DNA from: [Borrelia] finlandensis
GTDB lineage: Bacteria; Spirochaetota; Spirochaetia; Borreliales; Borreliaceae
NCBI RefSeq assembly: GCF_000181875.2
Contig: NZ_ABJZ02000005.1
Coordinates: 372,001 to 436,000, forward strand
DNA: 64,000 bases
Reading direction: 5' to 3'
Positions 31,368 through 40,537 of this stretch are shown here, in pieces. The notes beneath the pieces are model-generated. The model saw only the letters and a program-made list of their open reading frames with translations, had not been told where the DNA came from and ran no database searches. Positions within the stretch are counted from its first letter, which is position 1, and each line of letters begins with the position of its first letter. The translations under genes and the position numbers were made by a program.

Positions 31368-32216
31368 TTACTTTATTACAACAAGTTTTCCATCTTGCAG
31401 AAGTTTAATGTTGTTACTATTTGAAAACAACTTATTAATAGAATACTCATCAAGTATAATATCTGTATTATTTTTACCATAAATACTTTTGGCAACTAAT
31501 TTCAAAGGACGATGTCCAACCCTATTTTTATTATTATAAAGAACATCATTGCTATACTCAAGCATTCCCCATTTTTTCAAAGCCTCTGAAGAAACCATTC
31601 TCTTATCAAAATATGACCTAATGTTTTCATCATAAATTTTGATAAAAAAAGAGTCTTCTAATTTTTTAGAACCAGAAGTATTATTGTAGACTTCGCCTAC
31701 ATAAATCACAATTCCTGTATAATCGGTTTTATCAACATCAGAATTTACCAATGGATAAAAAGCTTTATAAGGAGTTTCATGTGAAAAAAATAAATTTATA
31801 AAATCGGGAAAAAGACTAAGCTCATACCTAACAGTAAGACTTCTTAAATCTTCTGAATATTTTATATAAGACCTTTTCAAAATACTATTAGGCCCTGAAA
31901 AATTAAGTATCAAGCTGGGATTCAGGTCAAAATAATTCTTAAAGGTATTTTCAGAATCCATAATTATCTTAAAAAGAGATTCTCTTATTAACGTATCTTT
32001 AAAATCATTAATGGTTGCTATTAATTTAGACGCTGTATTTAAACCCACTGGTCTAAATTCATTTTCATTAATTTCCTTAACAATGTCAAAACAAATAACC
32101 TTCCTATCCCAATCGATTATTCTGTGCACACTTGTTTCAGTAGCTTCATCTTTTATTATGGAAACATTAGAATAAAGTAGAAATAAATAACTAAAAAGAA
32201 ACTTAAGAAAATGCAT
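31368..32216 (-). CDS. Hypothetical secreted protein (BB0397-like)
   Basis: 282 residues, family not recognised. The N-terminus (MHFLKFLFSYLFLLYSNVS) looks like a signal peptide or single membrane anchor. No Cys follows it, so it is not a lipoprotein. The remainder is mixed alpha/beta with no motif I know; it ends SNNIKLLQDGKLVVIK. AGGAAGGAG precedes the ATG at 32216. It is 13 bp after the BB0398-like lipoprotein gene, so the pair is probably cotranscribed and both act in the periplasm or envelope. No function is inferred. Confidence 0.7.
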   Translation of the reverse strand: MHFLKFLFSYLFLLYSNVSIIKDEATETSVHRIIDWDRKVICFDIVKEINENEFRPVGLNTASKLIATINDFKDTLIRESLFKIIMDSENTFKNYFDLNPSLILNFSGPNSILKRSYIKYSEDLRSLTVRYELSLFPDFINLFFSHETPYKAFYPLVNSDVDKTDYTGIVIYVGEVYNNTSGSKKLEDSFFIKIYDENIRSYFDKRMVSSEALKKWGMLEYSNDVLYNNKNRVGHRPLKLVAKSIYGKNNTDIILDEYSINKLFSNSNNIKLLQDGKLVVIK

Positions 32217-32229
32217 TATCTCCTTCCTA

Positions 32230-33261
32230 TTATTTTTTACCTAAATACACACCTATCCAAGTCCAACCATTATTAATTTCTGGATCTTTAGGATAAACAA
32301 TTCTTTTAAAAACAAAATACCATTCACGAATATGGTCCCAGCCCCTTGACTCAAGATAAGATATATCGTCACTAGAATCCGCCTCAAGATGATTTGCAAA
32401 TTGTATTCCGTTTTTTCTTCTCCCTCCAAGCCTAATCATCGTGGTTAAAAAGCTATTGGTATTAATAGAATTGCTCTTTCCGCCCTTTTGATCCCAGCTT
32501 TGAATAAAAAAATTATTCTTATCTCTTATATTAAGCAATTTAGAAGTATTCCCAGAAAGAACAAAATTTTTAACATCCTGAATTAAATCTCCTAAATTTC
32601 TATAAACAACAAACTCTGGATTATTAAAGTAATTAATTTTTGTAACAACATTAAAATAGTCTCTAGAATCTATTTTTAAATGTGCCCTTGGAATTGAAAG
32701 AAATTTTTTATAATAAAAATAAGATTCATCATAATCTTGAACATCTTCCAAGCTTAGCGCAAGATTATAAAAATAATTACCCTTTTCCTCATTATTTAAA
32801 TTATCAATCCCCGTATTTAATATAAATTTGTAATAATTGATTTTATCGATTGAATCAATATTTAAATTGACAATCTTTTTAGCCACCCTTGTTTTCATTG
32901 AATAGTTTTCATAAACATAATCATCGAAATTATCAACAACACGCTTGTAAATACTAAAAGCTACAAAATCTTCTCCCATGGAATCATAAATATTGCCCAT
33001 TAAATAAAGATACAAAGGATAATATTCTCTAGATTCATCATCAATAATTCCACTATTTACAATTTCTAAAGCATCTTTATAATTTTTATTTGCAATATAT
33101 ATGTTAACAACCCTATCAATAATAAGAAATTTATCTAATCTATTTTTATTAGAAGATTTTAAAAGATGTGTAAGATTTTGAATCTCGCTTTGCTTTTGGT
33201 TGCAAGAAGTAAATAAAAATAAAATCAAAATAAATTTAGCAATTTTGACCAATAGATTCAT
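32230..33261 (-). CDS. Lipoprotein with TPR-like repeats (BB0398-like)
   Basis: 343 residues. The lipoprotein signal ends with LFTSC at Cys20. The mature part has helix pairs resembling tetratricopeptide repeats (YKDALEIVNSGIIDDESREYYPLYLYLMGN; GEDFVAFSIYKRVVDNF; GNYFYNLALSLEDVQDYDESYFYYKKFL), about residues 50-190. TPR domains usually mediate protein contacts. The C-terminus has no recognised motif and is Trp-rich (RGWDHIREWYFVF, NGWTWIGVYLG). It is upstream of the BB0397-like gene in the same unit. Role unknown; envelope location is inferred. Confidence 0.75.
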   Translation of the reverse strand: MNLLVKIAKFILILFLFTSCNQKQSEIQNLTHLLKSSNKNRLDKFLIIDRVVNIYIANKNYKDALEIVNSGIIDDESREYYPLYLYLMGNIYDSMGEDFVAFSIYKRVVDNFDDYVYENYSMKTRVAKKIVNLNIDSIDKINYYKFILNTGIDNLNNEEKGNYFYNLALSLEDVQDYDESYFYYKKFLSIPRAHLKIDSRDYFNVVTKINYFNNPEFVVYRNLGDLIQDVKNFVLSGNTSKLLNIRDKNNFFIQSWDQKGGKSNSINTNSFLTTMIRLGGRRKNGIQFANHLEADSSDDISYLESRGWDHIREWYFVFKRIVYPKDPEINNGWTWIGVYLGKK

Positions 33262-33600
33262 AAGAGTATTTTACAATATAAACTACACATAATAAAATGC
33301 ACACCTCAATTTGAAAAGTTGTCAAAATTTTTATAAATACTAACTTAACATGACCACATTTTACATTAACGCCAATCTAAAAATATTAAAACAACAGAAC
33401 TAAAGCCTAAATTTAAAATTTAGTATAAAACTCCAATATTAAAAAATAGTAAAAATCATTTCATACCTGACAATTATGACCACAAAAATGTTGAAAAATA
33501 ATCTTACAATGACCTATAATAAATGTTAATTTAATACCTATTTAAAAAGCAATCGCCTAAAATTAAACACTTTATTAAAGGAATATAAAACTCACAAAAC
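33262..33600. other. Divergent intergenic region (339 bp) with short repeats
   Basis: This lies between a minus-strand lipoprotein gene and the plus-strand ankyrin gene and must hold both promoters. No ORF or RNA gene is evident. ATGACCACA occurs at 33350-33358 and again at 33476-33484, each followed by A/T runs, and ATGACC recurs near 33510. A dyad CTAAATTTAAAATTTAG lies near 33412-33428. No strong -35/-10 pair was found by eye. Confidence 0.5.
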
Positions 33601-34260
33601 ATGAAAAAAGAATTCATTATGCTTTTACTGTTATTGCAAACAATAATGAATTTAAACTCAATAAATACTAATACAAGTGCTTCAATAGTAAAAGAATTGC
33701 AAAAAAATTTATATGTTTTCAATAGCAAAGAATATCAAAAAGATAAAGACACTTTAAATGAATTTATAAATTCAATAAATATAAACGACAAAGAAATCTT
33801 ACAAAATTTAGCAAAAATTAAAAATGAGCTTTTTATAATATCTGTTTTTTTCAACAATAAAAAGGGAGTTTTAATTGCACTAAATCTTGGAGCAGAAATA
33901 AACTTTAAATATAAAATATCTCCAATTTCAATTTCAATAATAAACAATGAATTTGAAATCACAAAAATATTGGTAGATTACGGAATAAGCCTTAATCAAA
34001 TAGATGATACTGGTTATTCTCCAATATTTTGGGCAATATATACTAATAACGAAAAAATATTTGAATTTTTAAAAGAAAGCGGAGCTGATTTAAGTTTCAC
34101 ACTTAAAAATAGAAAAACACCAATGCAAGCCGCAATAGAAACAGAAAATATAAAACTAATTAAATCTCTAGAAAAGAAAAAAATTTACATTGACGACACT
34201 TTCAAAAAAGAACTTAAAAGGCTTAAAAACAAAGAAATAGTTCGAATTTTCGCAAAATAG
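33601..34260 (+). CDS. Secreted ankyrin-repeat protein (BB0399-like)
   Basis: 219 residues. An N-terminal signal peptide is likely (MKKEFIMLLLLLQTIMNLNS). From about residue 75, three to four ankyrin repeats are visible: KGVLIALNLGAEINFKYKISP, EITKILVDYGISLNQIDDTGYSPIFWAI, KIFEFLKESGADLSFTLKNRKTPMQAAI and a degenerate last one. Ankyrin repeats mediate protein binding. Export suggests a periplasmic or surface role, which is uncommon for this fold but known in spirochetes. The ribosome site AAAGGA is about 20 bases upstream, so the start could instead be the internal ATG at 33619. Converges with the next gene. Confidence 0.75.
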   Translation: MKKEFIMLLLLLQTIMNLNSINTNTSASIVKELQKNLYVFNSKEYQKDKDTLNEFINSININDKEILQNLAKIKNELFIISVFFNNKKGVLIALNLGAEINFKYKISPISISIINNEFEITKILVDYGISLNQIDDTGYSPIFWAIYTNNEKIFEFLKESGADLSFTLKNRKTPMQAAIETENIKLIKSLEKKKIYIDDTFKKELKRLKNKEIVRIFAK

Positions 34261-34269
34261 AAAATAAAT

Positions 34270-35820
34270 TTAATACCCATCAGATGCTTGGATATTTTTA
34301 TCTTTATCAATAAGATCCTTGTATATAAAAGATTTTTTAGCAAGCGTCTCTTTTAAATTTTTAGAAAAGGGTAAATTCCTCCACATTATTCCACGTACTA
34401 ATTTCTCAAGTTTTTGAATTCCTTTACTTTCTTTTTCTATCCAAAGAAAATAATCTTCTAGAAAAAAATTTTTAACATTTCCTTTTTTAATAAATTTAAC
34501 ATAATAATCGTAATATTGACCTGTAATTCCTGTTTCCATCCACCTAAAAGAAGCTTGCTCTTTTGCAAGTTCCCAAACAAAATCACCAATACCCAAAATA
34601 ACCGCCCTTCTTAAGTTTTTAGCATACATAGGTATTAATATTTTACCCCTGCCATTTGCTCTGTTTTTAACATCAATTGATTCCCAACAAATTCCTTTAT
34701 CACCATAAGAAGGTATTAATATAAAATAAGGAACTACTCTGAGCAAATCTCCTCTATACGCTTTTTGAAAAAGTCTGGGCTGAATATCTTCGATTTCCCA
34801 AACAAGCTGCATAATTCTTTCTCTACTTCCAAAAAATTGAGGGTTAGCAACTACATTATTTTTCAAAAGTATAGGAAAATGATTGCCTCTTGGCCCTATT
34901 GCAAGTTTATTGGCGCTTCTGATAACTTCAACTTCATCATATGCAATAGTTGATTCAGTAGACATCCCAATATTATTCATTTTATTTTGAATTTCAAAAA
35001 GCTCTCTGTTAGCATCTTCAATTTTATTAATAAAAACATTAATATCCCGATTTGATTTAATAAGATCATCAACATAATTACTGGCAAAATTTAAAGGCTT
35101 TAAAATCGAATTAGGATAAGAACTCTGCACTCCGTATTCAGTCATATAAGTTAAATCGCTTTGACTATTATTTGAAAATAAAAATTCAAACATGCTTCTT
35201 AACTTACTAAGAGCCTCTTCTCTGATCTTATCAGTTCTCTTAAGGCTACTTTTTGCAAAATCAATATTTGCTAAAAGTTTTTCTTTCTTATTAAGTAAAA
35301 CTTTTTCCATATCTTCTTCTTTAAAATTATCCGTTGGCAAATCGGTTGCTAATCTACTAAGCTTAAAATTATTAACCCCATAAAGCCATTCATCAAAATA
35401 AATAAAAGACTCATTATAATGATTGTCCCAAATAGTTTTTGAAATTAATAGCTGAATTTCAGATCCAAGTGCATTTGGAATAAGGGCAGCAAATCTAAAT
35501 AAAATTTTTTGCTCCAAGGTCAATTTTGAAATGTTTTTTGCAATTGATCTGAGAAAAGACCAATAAATGTTAATAACTTGATTATATTTTAAAACCCTAT
35601 CAACCTCTTCTGACTGCGGATTTAAATAGTCTACCAAAACTTTATGAAGCTTAAAGCCAATTTGTTTACTGCTTGAAATAAGATTTTTATAAAAATCTTT
35701 AGTAAAAAATTGCTTATCATGCTCCTCTAAAGTTAAAATATTTGGCAATCTCGAATTTAAATCTGTATCTACAGAATCAGGATACTTATACAAACTACCC
35801 CCAAAAACACCCACAAGCAA
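34270..35820 (-). CDS. Hypothetical envelope protein (BB0400-like), 5' end uncertain
   Basis: 516 residues if TTG at 35820 is the start, but no ribosome site precedes it. In the next frame an ATG at 35836 opens MLVSLYCLWVFLG, a good signal peptide. It would join this frame after GG if the C run at 35799-35803 had one more base. That suggests a frameshift, a sequencing error or strain variation. The body is mostly helical (YLNPQSEEVDRVLKYNQVINIYW; SLKRTDKIREEALSKL) and ends in a Lys-rich tail. No known family recognised. Secretion is plausible only with the alternative start. Confidence 0.65.
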   Translation of the reverse strand: MLVGVFGGSLYKYPDSVDTDLNSRLPNILTLEEHDKQFFTKDFYKNLISSSKQIGFKLHKVLVDYLNPQSEEVDRVLKYNQVINIYWSFLRSIAKNISKLTLEQKILFRFAALIPNALGSEIQLLISKTIWDNHYNESFIYFDEWLYGVNNFKLSRLATDLPTDNFKEEDMEKVLLNKKEKLLANIDFAKSSLKRTDKIREEALSKLRSMFEFLFSNNSQSDLTYMTEYGVQSSYPNSILKPLNFASNYVDDLIKSNRDINVFINKIEDANRELFEIQNKMNNIGMSTESTIAYDEVEVIRSANKLAIGPRGNHFPILLKNNVVANPQFFGSRERIMQLVWEIEDIQPRLFQKAYRGDLLRVVPYFILIPSYGDKGICWESIDVKNRANGRGKILIPMYAKNLRRAVILGIGDFVWELAKEQASFRWMETGITGQYYDYYVKFIKKGNVKNFFLEDYFLWIEKESKGIQKLEKLVRGIMWRNLPFSKNLKETLAKKSFIYKDLIDKDKNIQASDGY

Positions 35821-35926
35821 TATAGCGACACAAGCATAATTGTAACTCTAAAGTTTATATTTACAAAAAAATTTAGTACTATTTATTATACACAGTGTAC
35901 CTTAAATCTCTGAAAGGGGAAGTCAT

Positions 35927-37129
35927 ATGAATATAAAAATCAATTTTTTTTTCACTCTGCCTATTGGAATCTTTTTAGGATTGTTTTTTCCTCTTGAGAT
36001 TTATAGCTCCTTATCACATGCCTTTATAAGATTATCCTACTTATCTCTTATTCCCTTTTTAATATTTTCAATTCCATTAGGAATTGAAAATATTATTGAA
36101 AATAAAAACTTTAAAAAACTTTTTAGTAAAACAATTTATTATGGAATTTTAACTAACCTATCTGGAGTTGCTGTATCAATAATAGCCGCAACAATATATC
36201 TTCCGCAAAGAATTCCAATACTAGAAAAAACAATACAAAATACATGTTTTTTTGAAAAAGAAGCTTTACTAGAAACATTTTTTCCAAAAAATATTTTCAA
36301 AATATTTACATCTAGCAATCCAAATCTACTAAGCATCTACATGATTTCAATAATAATAGGCACAAGTTTTTATTATGCAAAACAAAAAGGCAGAATAGCT
36401 AGAGAACTGATGCTAAGCGCATCCAATCTTTTTTATCATGCAAACGGGTTTATTGTAAACATATTAAATATAGGAATCATTTTTATAACAGCAAATTACG
36501 CTGCAAACTTAAAAAACTTCAAAGATTACCCAAATTATACAAACAGCATAACATTCTTTTTGGCATGGACAATTATAATTTTATTCGTAATATTGCCAAC
36601 AATTAGTTATAGATTAACAAAAAGTTTTAAAATGATATATAAAGGCATTTTTGTATCATTTCAAAACATAATATTTTCAGGACTTGCAAAAGATTCTTAT
36701 TCCCCTTATGTGATATTAATAGAAGATATTAAAAATGAAAGAATAAATATAAAAAAATCCATAATTATAAACATACCTTTAATAAATTTTGTATCTAAAT
36801 TTGGTACTATTTTTGTTTCAGTAATATCATTTTTTATAATTTTAAAATCATATTCTAGCTTACCCATTTCTATTTATGAAATAAGCTATATGAGCACTTT
36901 ATCATTTTTTTTTGTCTTTGCATTTCCTCATATACCAAATAGTTTAATTTATATAATTACAATGCTTTGCTCTACATATACAAAAGGAATAGAGCTAAAT
37001 GTTTCTAACATAACACCAATGCTGCCGATATTAATCTCTTTGGCTTTACTAATCGACTTTGCTTTTAATATTGCAATCATTCATATAATAAACTTCAAAG
37101 AATTAAAAGATCAAGAAAAAATTAATTAA
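35927..37129 (+). CDS. gltP: Dicarboxylate/amino-acid:cation symporter (glutamate transporter type)
   Basis: 400 residues, very hydrophobic with about eight membrane segments, the first at residues 7-30 (FTLPIGIFLGLFFPLEIY). The start, overall length and the AFAFPHIPNSLIYI-like C-terminal part fit the DAACS family (GltP/DctA). These import glutamate, aspartate or C4-dicarboxylates with Na+ or H+. The usual SSAAT and NMDGT motifs are not evident, so substrate cannot be told from sequence. The name rests partly on the remembered B31 annotation. GAAAGGGGAAG precedes the ATG at 35927. It converges with proS 11 bp away. Confidence 0.75.
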   Translation: MNIKINFFFTLPIGIFLGLFFPLEIYSSLSHAFIRLSYLSLIPFLIFSIPLGIENIIENKNFKKLFSKTIYYGILTNLSGVAVSIIAATIYLPQRIPILEKTIQNTCFFEKEALLETFFPKNIFKIFTSSNPNLLSIYMISIIIGTSFYYAKQKGRIARELMLSASNLFYHANGFIVNILNIGIIFITANYAANLKNFKDYPNYTNSITFFLAWTIIILFVILPTISYRLTKSFKMIYKGIFVSFQNIIFSGLAKDSYSPYVILIEDIKNERINIKKSIIINIPLINFVSKFGTIFVSVISFFIILKSYSSLPISIYEISYMSTLSFFFVFAFPHIPNSLIYIITMLCSTYTKGIELNVSNITPMLPILISLALLIDFAFNIAIIHIINFKELKDQEKIN

Positions 37130-37140
37130 AGCTAAACAAA

Positions 37141-38607
37141 TTAATAGGATTTGGCAAATAAAACAAAATATTTGGCTTTAGACGAACAATAAATACAAGT
37201 CATACCTGTTAAATCTCTGGCTTTAAAATCATCGGGAATACATCTTATTGTGGCTTTAGTTTCATTTTTAATAATATTTTCACAATTCAAACTGCCACAC
37301 CAACAAGAAAGCACAAATCCAGAATAATCATTCACATAGGCCTTGAATGTCTCATAACTATCCTTACTGCTTCTAAAAATCTCCTTAGTATTCAAAGTCC
37401 TAAAATTTAATGCTCTTTTAAATAAAGCTTTTTGCATCAAATCAAGCTCTACCTTAACCTTGCTTACAAGAGAATCAAGTGATATTTGATACTTAAATTT
37501 TCTATCTTTATCTCTTCTTGAAATAGTAACAGAATTTAAAAGGACATCATTTATCCCCACTTCAAGACGTATTGGAATTCCTTTAAACTCGGCAGATGAA
37601 AATCTAAATCCTGGAGAGTTTCTAATGTCCTTATCAATTTCAACCCTAAATTCTGCTTTTTTTAAAGTATCCACAACACAATCAGAATAATCTAAAATTT
37701 TTTTATTAATCTCATCTTCTTTTTTAAAAATAGGAATAACAATAATTTCTATGGGAGCAATGCGAGGCGGTAAAACTAAACCTTTCTCATCAGAATGAAC
37801 CATAATCAAAGCACCAATCAATCTGGTAGAAACACCCCAGCTACTAGCAAATACATGCCGCATCTTGCCATCTTTGTCTTGAAATTTTACATCAAATGCC
37901 TTTGCAAAATTTAAACCTAAATAATGGGATGTAGCGGCTTGAAGCGCTTTTTTATCTTGCATTAATGCCTCAATTGAATAAGTGGAAACAGCCCCCGCAA
38001 ATTTTTCCTTTTCAGATTTTTTACCACAAAAAACCGGAATGGCCAAATACTCTTCTATGAATCTTTTATATACATCTAAAATAAGTAAAGTTTCTTCTAA
38101 TGCCTCCTCTTCGGTAGCATGAGCAGTATGTCCTTCTTGCCATAGAAATTCGGTAGTGCGCAAAAAAGGCCTTGTTCTCTTTTCCCAGCGAACAACATTT
38201 GCCCATTGATTAATTTTAAGAGGAAGATCCCTGTAAGACTTAATCCATTTGCTATACATATTCCAAATAATTGTCTCAGAAGTAGGCCTTAAAACCAAAG
38301 GCTCTGCCAAACTCTCCCCACCAGCATCCTTAATAATAGCAAACTCGGGTGAAAATCCATCAACATGATCCTTTTCTCTTTCTAAAAAACTATAAGGAAT
38401 AAGCATAGGAAAATATGCATTCTCGTGTCCTGTCTCTTTAAATTTTTTATCAAGTATACTCTGAATTTTACTCCAAATAGAATACCCATAAGGCATAATT
38501 ACCATACATCCTTTTACAGGGCTGTAATCAGCAAGTTTTGCTTTCTGAACTATATCTAAATACCATTTAGAATAATCATCTTTTTTTGATGCTATAAAAT
38601 CACTCAT
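37141..38607 (-). CDS. proS: Prolyl-tRNA synthetase, archaeal/eukaryotic-like type
   Basis: 488 residues, class II. It is the short type found in archaea, eukaryotes and some bacteria, without the inserted editing domain of the E. coli enzyme. Motifs: GCMVIMPYGYSIWSKIQ, ETGHENAYFPMLIP, the motif 2 loop RWEKRTRPFLRTTEFLWQEGHTAH, and motif 3 near SWGVSTRLIGALIMVHSDEKGLVLPPRIAP. The C-terminal part has a zinc-like Cys set (CWCGSLNC and CIYC). AAGGATA precedes the ATG at 38607. Standalone gene between two unrelated genes. Confidence 0.96.
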   Translation of the reverse strand: MSDFIASKKDDYSKWYLDIVQKAKLADYSPVKGCMVIMPYGYSIWSKIQSILDKKFKETGHENAYFPMLIPYSFLEREKDHVDGFSPEFAIIKDAGGESLAEPLVLRPTSETIIWNMYSKWIKSYRDLPLKINQWANVVRWEKRTRPFLRTTEFLWQEGHTAHATEEEALEETLLILDVYKRFIEEYLAIPVFCGKKSEKEKFAGAVSTYSIEALMQDKKALQAATSHYLGLNFAKAFDVKFQDKDGKMRHVFASSWGVSTRLIGALIMVHSDEKGLVLPPRIAPIEIIVIPIFKKEDEINKKILDYSDCVVDTLKKAEFRVEIDKDIRNSPGFRFSSAEFKGIPIRLEVGINDVLLNSVTISRRDKDRKFKYQISLDSLVSKVKVELDLMQKALFKRALNFRTLNTKEIFRSSKDSYETFKAYVNDYSGFVLSCWCGSLNCENIIKNETKATIRCIPDDFKARDLTGMTCIYCSSKAKYFVLFAKSY

Positions 38608-38659
38608 AAATTATCCTTAATAAAGCATTTCACTTCTTTAAAAAACTAAATAATTATAT

Positions 38660-39337
38660 TCAATATTTTTTAACTTCAACCATAAACCGTTTATACTTAT
38701 TTCCATAAGAATTTAACATGATTTTTTCCAAAACAAAAACAATTCCATCTTCATTTGGGAATAAAACAATCTCTCTTATTCTGTAATCAATAACATTCTT
38801 TCTATAATAATTTCCTCTTCCAACAGTCAAATGCTTTTCTAGAGTTGAATTACAATATCTGACAGATAAAAAAATATTAAAAGAAGAAGAAAGTTCTTGA
38901 GAATTAATATCCTTATTTATAAAAACTTGATATTCGTTTCCCGTTTTAAAATCAACAAAATTTAAAAAATCTGTTTCTGGAATTTCACTCTTTACATAAA
39001 AATAAATTTCGCGTCCTCTTCTTAAATGATTAATTTTAAATTCTTTAACTTTAAAATTAATCATCTTTAAAAGCTCATAAAGACTTTTATCATAGCTGTC
39101 TGAATACTCAATATGCTCCTTAAAAGTCTTAGAATGTACTCCAGAGTTTGCAAAATTATTTTTAAAAACATCAACAAAGTACACAGCAGAGTAATAATAT
39201 CCATTTTCAAAACCATATTCGCCAAACATAAAATACCGATCATTATTAGAAAATCCTAAATTTTTAAAAAAAATATTTTCTGGAAACCCCAATAAAAAAG
39301 TAAAAAAATAAAAAAAAACGATATATAGTTTAATCAT
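38660..39337 (-). CDS. Hypothetical secreted protein (BB0403-like)
   Basis: 225 residues, no family recognised. The N-terminus MIKLYIVFFYFFTFLLGFPENIFF is a probable signal peptide. The mature part has beta-rich stretches (NGYYYSAVYFVDVF; REIYFYVKSEIPETDFLNFVDF; GIVFVLEKIMLNSYGNKYKRFMVEVKKY) and no obvious catalytic motif. The ribosome site is weak, so the start is only probable. It lies 52 bp before proS on the same strand and is divergent from the BB0405/BB0406 pair. Periplasmic or outer-membrane location is inferred. Confidence 0.7.
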   Translation of the reverse strand: MIKLYIVFFYFFTFLLGFPENIFFKNLGFSNNDRYFMFGEYGFENGYYYSAVYFVDVFKNNFANSGVHSKTFKEHIEYSDSYDKSLYELLKMINFKVKEFKINHLRRGREIYFYVKSEIPETDFLNFVDFKTGNEYQVFINKDINSQELSSSFNIFLSVRYCNSTLEKHLTVGRGNYYRKNVIDYRIREIVLFPNEDGIVFVLEKIMLNSYGNKYKRFMVEVKKY

Positions 39338-39502
39338 AAGCTTTGTATAAGTTTAATAACAATAAATTATGTACTAAATCTTATTTATAATTAATTTAGC
39401 CTTACTTAAAATAATATCAAAACAGCATTTCAAATTCAAAACTTTGATATACTATTTGTTTATAGATTAAAAACTTAATATTTAAATTTTTGGGATAAAT
39501 TT
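39338..39502. other. Divergent intergenic region upstream of the BB0405/0406 pair
   Basis: 165 bp of A+T-rich DNA. If the weak ORF at 39503-39919 is not real, the gene-free stretch is 578 bp (39338-39915). TATACT at 39446-39451 and TATAGA near 39462 could be -10 boxes for rightward transcription, but no -35 at suitable spacing stands out. The promoter of the outer-membrane pair should lie here or in 39503-39915. Confidence 0.4.
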
Positions 39503-39919
39503 TTGAAAAAAAGAATTAATGGCCTAAAGTTAGCTTCAAAAAGCTTGAGGCAAATAAAGTTTTTTTGCCATAGTTTTATAATACAACATTGCAAAAAAAC
39601 TTATTTATTGCATATTCATAAATTTATATTTTTTTCAAAGGCCAAAAAATCAACACAAAAATATCTTCCCAAAAATCCTTTACAAACAAACAAGATTAAC
39701 ATCAATATACAGTCAAGTAGTATAATAATAGCTGTATTTGTGATTAAAAATTTTTTGATAACTAAAACCTTGATAAACAAAGCGATAAAAAATTCAACAA
39801 TAAAGTTTTGCTATCAAAATAAGCAAATAAATATCGATATTTTTAATTTTTTATGCTTTATTAAAAATATTGTAAAAATAATTTCTAAAATTGAAAAGAA
39901 AAAAGGAGAATTTCAATGA
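39503..39919 (+). CDS. Doubtful small ORF upstream of BB0405-like gene (BB0404-like)
   Basis: 138 codons beginning at TTG with no clear ribosome site. The product is Lys/Ile/Asn-rich and basic with no motif, which is what random A+T-rich DNA gives. In its favour, its stop overlaps the next ATG as ATGA (39916-39919), and no good antisense gene competes. An N-terminal hydrophobic segment is not apparent; one weak stretch (SSIIIAVFVIKNFL) exists. I list it for completeness; it may be leader sequence of the following genes. Confidence 0.25.
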   Translation: MKKRINGLKLASKSLRQIKFFCHSFIIQHCKKTYLLHIHKFIFFSKAKKSTQKYLPKNPLQTNKININIQSSSIIIAVFVIKNFLITKTLINKAIKNSTIKFCYQNKQINIDIFNFLCFIKNIVKIISKIEKKKGEFQ

Positions 39920-40527
39920 GAATGCTATTAGTAACAATAATACTTATATTAACAACGGGTTTATTAACTGCCCAATCCAAAAGCAAAAGTATGACTGAAG
40001 ATGACTTTGATTTTGATAAACTTCTTGCAAAAGAAGAATCTGTGCGCCGTTTATTTGGCATAGGTTTTGGAGTTGGATATCCACTTGCAAACATTACAAT
40101 ATCTGTTCCATATGTAGACATAGACCTTGGGTACGGAGGATTCGTAGGGCTTAAACCCAACAATTTCTTGCCCTATGTTGTGATGGGTGTAGATCTTCTA
40201 TTTAAAGATGAAATACACAAAAACACTATGATTTCTGGCGGCATTGGAATAGGTGCAGATTGGTCAAAAGGAAGTCCTGAAAAATCAAATGAAAAACTTG
40301 AAGAAGAGGAAGAAAATGAAGCACAACAAGTGGCTTCTCTTCAAAATAGAATAGGGGTTGTGATAAGATTGCCTTTGGTAATAGAGTACAGCTTTCTTAA
40401 AAATATTGTGATTGGATTTAAAGCTGTTGCTACTATTGGAACAACCATGCTACTTGGCAGCCCAATGTCATTTGAAGGAGCTAGATTTAATTTCTTAGGC
40501 ACAGGCTTTATAAAAATATATATATAA
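39916..40527 (+). CDS. Outer-membrane protein BB0405-like (paralogue 1)
   Basis: 203 residues with a signal peptide (MRMLLVTIILILTTGLLTAQ). The mature part alternates like a small beta-barrel (FGIGFGVGYPLANITISVPYVDIDLGYGGFVGL; SGGIGIGADWSKG; IGVVIRLPLVIEYSFLKNIVIGFK) and ends in FIKIYI. An acidic loop (EKLEEEEENEAQQ) lies near residues 132-145 and may be surface-exposed. In B. burgdorferi the orthologue is a surface protein with reported factor H binding, as I recall. AAAGGAGAA precedes the ATG. It is followed 10 bp later by a paralogue, so the pair arose by duplication. Confidence 0.85.
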   Translation: MRMLLVTIILILTTGLLTAQSKSKSMTEDDFDFDKLLAKEESVRRLFGIGFGVGYPLANITISVPYVDIDLGYGGFVGLKPNNFLPYVVMGVDLLFKDEIHKNTMISGGIGIGADWSKGSPEKSNEKLEEEEENEAQQVASLQNRIGVVIRLPLVIEYSFLKNIVIGFKAVATIGTTMLLGSPMSFEGARFNFLGTGFIKIYI

Positions 40528-40537
40528 TGGAGAATAA

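Noticed and set aside
33412..33428. Short dyad CTAAATTTAAAATTTAG as an operator
   Set aside because: All A/T except the ends; such palindromes are expected by chance in this composition.
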